Under the pieces are notes generated by a model, which searched no databases, was not told the DNA's origin, and saw only the letters and a program-made list of their open reading frames with translations. Positions 6,483 through 9,427 of a stretch of 9,427 bases of DNA are shown piece by piece. Source of the stretch: an uncultured Actinomycetes bacterium (GTDB taxonomy: Bacteria > Actinomycetota > Acidimicrobiia > Acidimicrobiales > Microtrichaceae); contig CAJBIS010000071.1 in assembly GCA_903953195.1 (NCBI GenBank), positions 1 through 9,427 of the forward strand. Direction: 5' to 3'. Numbering within the stretch: the stretch's first letter is position 1; the number at the start of each line of letters is the position of its first letter. Position numbers and translations under genes: made by a program.

Positions 6483-7082
6483 TCAGGGGGACGCGGAGCC
6501 GGTGGTCGACGTGGCCCGAGACCCCGCATGGATGTAGAGCGCGGCGCTCCACCACGCCACGACCACCGCGGCCCACAGCACCGTGTCGGCCGCCCACGTG
6601 AGCTCCGTCGTCCACGGCCACACCACCAGCGTCACCGAGGTGAACTGGAGGAAGGTCTTGAACTTCGCCACCTGCGACGCCGGCACCGACAGTCCCCGAC
6701 GCCCCCAGTAGCTGCGGAACACACTGATGAGCGCCTCACGCGCCGTGATGAGCGCGACGGGCAGCCACCAGAACCGACCGGCGAGGACCACCGCCCACAG
6801 GCCGCCGAGCGCCAGCACCTTGTCGGCCAGCGGATCCAGGAACGCCCCGGAGCGGGTCGTGCCCTGCCGACGGGCCAGGTAACCGTCGAGGCTGTCCGAG
6901 GCCGTGATCGCCAGCCAGAGGCCGAACAGCAGCCAACTCGAGCCGGTTGAGTAGATCAACCAGAACACGAACGGCGCGAACAGCAGCCGCACCACCGTGA
7001 TGGCATTCGCCGGGGTCAACAGCGCCGACGGCCCGAAGCGCTCGGCCCGCCCGGCTCGATCCGCTGCGGCCGGGTCATTCAC
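6483..7082 (-). CDS. pgsA: CDP-alcohol phosphatidyltransferase, likely phosphatidylglycerophosphate synthase
   Basis: Integral membrane enzyme of 199 residues, predicted to transfer a phosphatidyl group from CDP-diacylglycerol to glycerol 3-phosphate, the committed step to phosphatidylglycerol and cardiolipin. The CDP-alcohol signature is at 63-87: DSLDGYLAR, then seven residues, G79, D83 and D87. D63, D66, D83 and D87 are the expected metal and catalytic aspartates. The usual spacer before the glycine is eight residues; here it is seven. Hydrophobic segments at about 28-44, 49-62, 90-111, 145-157 and 164-184 fit a multi-pass protein; TPANAITVVRLL (23-34) is the typical PgsA N-terminal helix. 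GTG at 7082 overlaps the rimO TGA as GTGA, implying translational coupling; there is no separate Shine-Dalgarno. A relative using another alcohol acceptor, such as inositol phosphate, cannot be fully excluded, but the rimO-pgsA-cinA context favours PgsA. Confidence 0.88.
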   Translation of the reverse strand: MNDPAAADRAGRAERFGPSALLTPANAITVVRLLFAPFVFWLIYSTGSSWLLFGLWLAITASDSLDGYLARRQGTTRSGAFLDPLADKVLALGGLWAVVLAGRFWWLPVALITAREALISVFRSYWGRRGLSVPASQVAKFKTFLQFTSVTLVVWPWTTELTWAADTVLWAAVVVAWWSAALYIHAGSRATSTTGSASP

Positions 7083-8386
7083 GTCGCGTCGACCGGAACC
7101 GCGGTCAGGTCCGGCCCTGCGGCCGCGGTGATGCGCACGCGGTGCCGCTCGCCGACGGCGAGTGACGCCGGCACGCCGATGATCCCGTCGATCTCCGGCG
7201 CCTCACGATGGCTCCGGGCCACACCCGGCTCGTCGACGAGCACCTCGACGACGTCGCCGACGAGCGCATCGCGTCGCTCCCCGGTGATCCGGTCCTGCAA
7301 CTCGGCGAGCTCGCGGAGCCGCTCGTGCATGAGCGACGTCGGCACGGCACCGTCGAGGTCGGCGGCATACGTCCCGGCCTCGACGGAGTACGTGAAGAAT
7401 CCGCACCAGTCGAGCTGGGCCTCCTCGACGAAGCGGAGCAGCTGGTCGTGGTCGTCCTCGGTCTCCCCCGGATACCCGACGATGAAGTTCGATCGGAACG
7501 CCGCGTCGGGCCGGATCGAGCGGATGGAACGGATCCGTTCGGCGAACCGGTCGCCGTCACCCCAGCGCCGCATCCGCTTCACCAACGGCGCCGACACGTG
7601 CTGCAACGACAGGTCGAAGTACGGCACGGGTCCGGTGGCGATGAGCTCGATCAGCTCGTCGGTCAGCTCCGACGGGTACAGGTACAGCAGGCGCACCCAC
7701 GGCACGACCGTCGAGATCTCGCGCACCAGCTGTGAGATCGAGCGTTCCCCGGGCACCGCGGCGGTGCGGTCGCGGCCGAACGCCGCCAGGTCCTGCGCGA
7801 CGAGCACGACCTCCTGCACGTCGAGGTCGGACACCTCGGCGAGCACCGACTCGATGGTCCGCGACCGCTGCGGGCCGCGGAACGACGGGATGGCGCAGAA
7901 GCCGCAGGCCTTGTCGCAGCCCTCGGCCACCTTCACGTACGCCCACGGTCGCACCGAACGCGGCCGCGGCAGGTTGAGCAGGTCGAGTGCCGGGGCGGAA
8001 CGCTGCAGTCGTGTCGGAGCGCCCACCGGTGTGGCCACGAGTTCCGGTGCGGTCACCGCGGCGAGTGCGGCCTGGCCCGAGAACCCGACGACGGCGTCGA
8101 CCTCGGGCAGCGCGGCGGCGAGTTCGTCGCCGTACCGCTCGGCCATGCAGCCGGTGACGACCAACCGGGCACCGTCGCGACGCTGCTCGGCGAGGTCGAG
8201 CACCGTGCCGATGCTCTCCTCCCGGGCGGCGTCGATGAACGCACAGGTGTTGACGACCACCAGATCGGCCTCGGCCGCGGACGCCGCGGGCACCATGCCG
8301 TCGGCGTGGAACGTGCCGACGAGCTTGTCGGAGTCGACCTCGTTCTTCGGGCAGCCCAGGGTCTCGACCCAGTACGACGACGTCAC
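7079..8386 (-). CDS. rimO: Ribosomal protein S12 methylthiotransferase RimO
   Basis: Radical SAM enzyme, 435 residues, that adds a methylthio group to the conserved aspartate of ribosomal protein S12 (position 88 in E. coli). The N-terminal UPF0004 domain has its three cluster cysteines: C12 (in TLGCPKN), C48 (in NTCAFIDAAREES) and C80 (in VTGCMAERYG). The radical SAM motif EGCDKACGFC supplies C157, C161 and C164. YLYPSELTDELIELI (236-250) and FDLSLQHVSAPLVKRM (257-272) favour RimO over the tRNA enzyme MiaB. The C-terminal TRAM domain includes RSHREAPEIDGIIGV (391-405). GTG at 8386 is chosen because the conserved N-terminus starts two to three residues later; longer readings run into the neighbouring gene. 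There is no Shine-Dalgarno; TAACCT ends 7 nt upstream. The stop overlaps the pgsA start. Confidence 0.95.
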   Translation of the reverse strand: MTSSYWVETLGCPKNEVDSDKLVGTFHADGMVPAASAAEADLVVVNTCAFIDAAREESIGTVLDLAEQRRDGARLVVTGCMAERYGDELAAALPEVDAVVGFSGQAALAAVTAPELVATPVGAPTRLQRSAPALDLLNLPRPRSVRPWAYVKVAEGCDKACGFCAIPSFRGPQRSRTIESVLAEVSDLDVQEVVLVAQDLAAFGRDRTAAVPGERSISQLVREISTVVPWVRLLYLYPSELTDELIELIATGPVPYFDLSLQHVSAPLVKRMRRWGDGDRFAERIRSIRSIRPDAAFRSNFIVGYPGETEDDHDQLLRFVEEAQLDWCGFFTYSVEAGTYAADLDGAVPTSLMHERLRELAELQDRITGERRDALVGDVVEVLVDEPGVARSHREAPEIDGIIGVPASLAVGERHRVRITAAAGPDLTAVPVDAT

Positions 8387-8393
8387 GACGGGG

Positions 8394-8399
8394 AGGTTA
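8394..8399 (-). promoter_or_regulatory. Candidate leaderless -10 element of rimO
   Basis: The minus strand reads TAACCT, then CCCCGTC (7 nt), then GTG. The region before the start is pyrimidine-rich and cannot act as a Shine-Dalgarno, so a leaderless transcript is a reasonable reading. It falls within the 26-nt gap after the SMP-30 gene. Confidence 0.45.
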
Positions 8400-8412
8400 C
8401 GGGGCGCCGGGG

Positions 8413-9330
8413 TCAGTGGTGTGCCAGCCGCAGCCCGGGCCGCGGCCAACGGCCCGCCACGAGTCGACCCGTGGCCGAACACGTGACGAACGCCGTCTGC
8501 AGATCCGGGCCACCGAACGCCAGGTTCGTGACCAGCGGGTCGTCGAGCGGAACGTGCTCGACCGACGAGCCGTCGGCGGCGATGACGGTGATGCCACCGC
8601 GCTGCAGGGTGCCGACGCACACGTTGCCGGCGCTGTCGACGGCGAGCGAGTCGAGCAACTGGTCCCCCTCGAGACCGGCGAGCAGCTCGCCGTGCGGTTC
8701 CATCAGCCCCGACCCGACGGCCACGCCCGGCTCGGGCACGTCCCAGGCCCAGACCCGACCCGTGTGGGTCTCGGCGACGTAGAGGCGATCGCCCGCCGGC
8801 GACAGCCCGATCCCGTTCGGCGCGTCGAGCGGGAAGATCACCTCACGGATCGCCGAGCCGTCGAGACGTGCGTAGAAGACGCCGGTGCGGTCGCTCGTGC
8901 GCCCCTGACGCACACCGTGGTCGGTGAACCAGAACCCGCCGTGCCCGTCGAGGACCAGATCGTTCGGCGCCCGCAACGGGATGCCGTCGCACTCCGTGTA
9001 CACGACCTCGACGGCCCCGGACGTCGGATCGACCCGCTGGATGCAACCGCCGCCCGACCACTCAGCCGCCGTGGGCCCGGGAAGGAGCAGGTCGCCGAAC
9101 TCGATCCAGGTGAAGCAGTCGCCGTTGTTGGTGATCCACACCATCCCGTCGGGGCCGAGCGCCGCACCGTTGGGCCCACCGCCGCACTCGGCGACCACCG
9201 ACACGGTGCCGTCCGGGGCCACGCGGCTCAGCGTCCCCCGGGCGATCTCGACGAGCAGCACCGAGCCGTCGTCGAGCGCCACGGGACCCTCCGGGAACCG
9301 CAGGCCGGTGGCGACGTCGGTGAACTCCAT
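8413..9330 (-). CDS. SMP-30/gluconolactonase/LRE-family protein
   Basis: Six-bladed beta-propeller protein of 305 residues in the SMP-30 family, whose members are metal-dependent lactonases or related hydrolases of sugar lactones and other esters. Likely metal ligands by family comparison are E14 (FPEGPV), N172 (APNGIGLS) and D227 (LLDSLAVD); N123 (APNDLV) is the usual substrate-side asparagine. Blade repeats appear as GGPNGAALGPDGMVWITNN (51-69), LDGHGGFWFTDHG (127-139), SPAGDRLYVAET (177-188) and DSAGNVCVGTL (232-242). No signal peptide, so probably cytoplasmic. ATG at 9330 is preferred: the family usually starts just before the FPEGP motif, and TACGGT ends 6 nt before it. An in-frame GTG at 9390 would add 20 residues of less typical character. 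Substrate unknown. Its place before rimO suggests no clear functional link. Confidence 0.88.
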   Translation of the reverse strand: MEFTDVATGLRFPEGPVALDDGSVLLVEIARGTLSRVAPDGTVSVVAECGGGPNGAALGPDGMVWITNNGDCFTWIEFGDLLLPGPTAAEWSGGGCIQRVDPTSGAVEVVYTECDGIPLRAPNDLVLDGHGGFWFTDHGVRQGRTSDRTGVFYARLDGSAIREVIFPLDAPNGIGLSPAGDRLYVAETHTGRVWAWDVPEPGVAVGSGLMEPHGELLAGLEGDQLLDSLAVDSAGNVCVGTLQRGGITVIAADGSSVEHVPLDDPLVTNLAFGGPDLQTAFVTCSATGRLVAGRWPRPGLRLAHH

Positions 9331-9336
9331 GCGGGC

Positions 9337-9342
9337 ACCGTA
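9337..9342 (-). promoter_or_regulatory. Candidate leaderless -10 element of the SMP-30 gene
   Basis: The minus strand reads TACGGT, GCCCGC, then ATG. The spacing (6 nt) is the same as at cinA. No Shine-Dalgarno is present. This arrangement also argues for ATG at 9330 as the true start rather than GTG at 9390. Confidence 0.5.
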
Positions 9343-9386
9343 GTGGGAGACCGACACCCGAGAACCGGCGATGCGCCCTCGGTCAG

Positions 9387-9427
9387 TCACCGATCAACCA
9401 GCCCGCGTCGCAGAACAGCGATCAGCC
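9387..9427 (-). CDS. Possible 3' end of an upstream gene
   Basis: One minus-strand frame is open from the window edge to TGA at 9387-9389 and reads LIAVLRRGLVDR before the stop. It would overlap the alternative GTG start of the SMP-30 gene as GTGA, like two other junctions here. Twelve codons are too few to identify a family or prove coding. A plus-strand frame from ATG at 9371 is also open to the edge, so the strand is not settled. Confidence 0.2.
   Translation of the reverse strand, partial: LIAVLRRGLVDR

Noticed and set aside
5062..6537. Plus-strand open frame of 491 codons opposite cinA
   Set aside because: Lies antisense to an intact cinA. The predicted protein is rich in R, G, H and D with no family motifs, as expected when high third-position GC removes stops from the opposite strand.
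8387..8412. GGGGAGG on the plus strand near the rimO start as a Shine-Dalgarno
   Set aside because: It is on the wrong strand for rimO, and no plus-strand gene begins behind it.
7128..8486. Plus-strand open frame of 452 codons opposite rimO
   Set aside because: Antisense to a complete rimO with all motifs. Its translation is low-complexity S/R/T-rich and shows no domain.

Overview
The window is about 9.4 kb of very GC-rich chromosomal DNA in which every gene I can support lies on the minus strand. Codon use, the many GTG starts and the gene content (a DnaE1-type polymerase with an intact PHP domain, and a rimO-pgsA-cinA run) point to an actinobacterium. My best guess is the class Acidimicrobiia, but that is an impression from protein character and was not tested by a search. 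I see no rRNA, tRNA, CRISPR array, insertion sequence, phage gene or sign of recent transfer. This is a housekeeping region.

Read in the direction of transcription (high to low coordinates): an SMP-30/gluconolactonase-family protein (9330-8413); rimO, the ribosomal protein S12 methylthiotransferase (8386-7079); pgsA, phosphatidylglycerophosphate synthase (7082-6483, overlapping the rimO stop by four bases); cinA (6432-5146); a 257-bp regulatory-looking gap (5145-4889); dnaE, the replicative polymerase alpha subunit (4888-1346); an unrecognised 224-residue protein with a possible acetyltransferase-like fold (1253-579); and a nitroreductase-family protein (582-1, cut by the window edge) that overlaps the unknown gene by four bases.

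The translation-start signals fall into three classes. dnaE and the unknown gene have strong Shine-Dalgarno sequences (GAGAGGGAG and GAGGAG). pgsA and the nitroreductase start inside GTGA stop/start overlaps and probably rely on translational coupling. The SMP-30 gene, rimO and cinA have no Shine-Dalgarno sequence, but each has a TANNNT (-10-like) hexamer ending exactly 6 or 7 nt before its start codon, the geometry of a leaderless promoter. Likely transcription units are therefore SMP-30 / rimO-pgsA / cinA / dnaE-unknown-nitroreductase, with possible read-through.

The most structured non-coding DNA lies between cinA and dnaE. It holds a stem-loop just after the cinA stop, a second stem-loop, an 18-bp imperfect palindrome placed where the -35/spacer of a dnaE promoter would be, a TACGGT -10 candidate, and four perfect tandem copies of a 7-bp unit in the predicted dnaE 5' leader. 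I do not see an undescribed multi-gene system. The best leads are the leaderless-start pattern, the dnaE promoter/leader and the unknown gene coupled to the nitroreductase.
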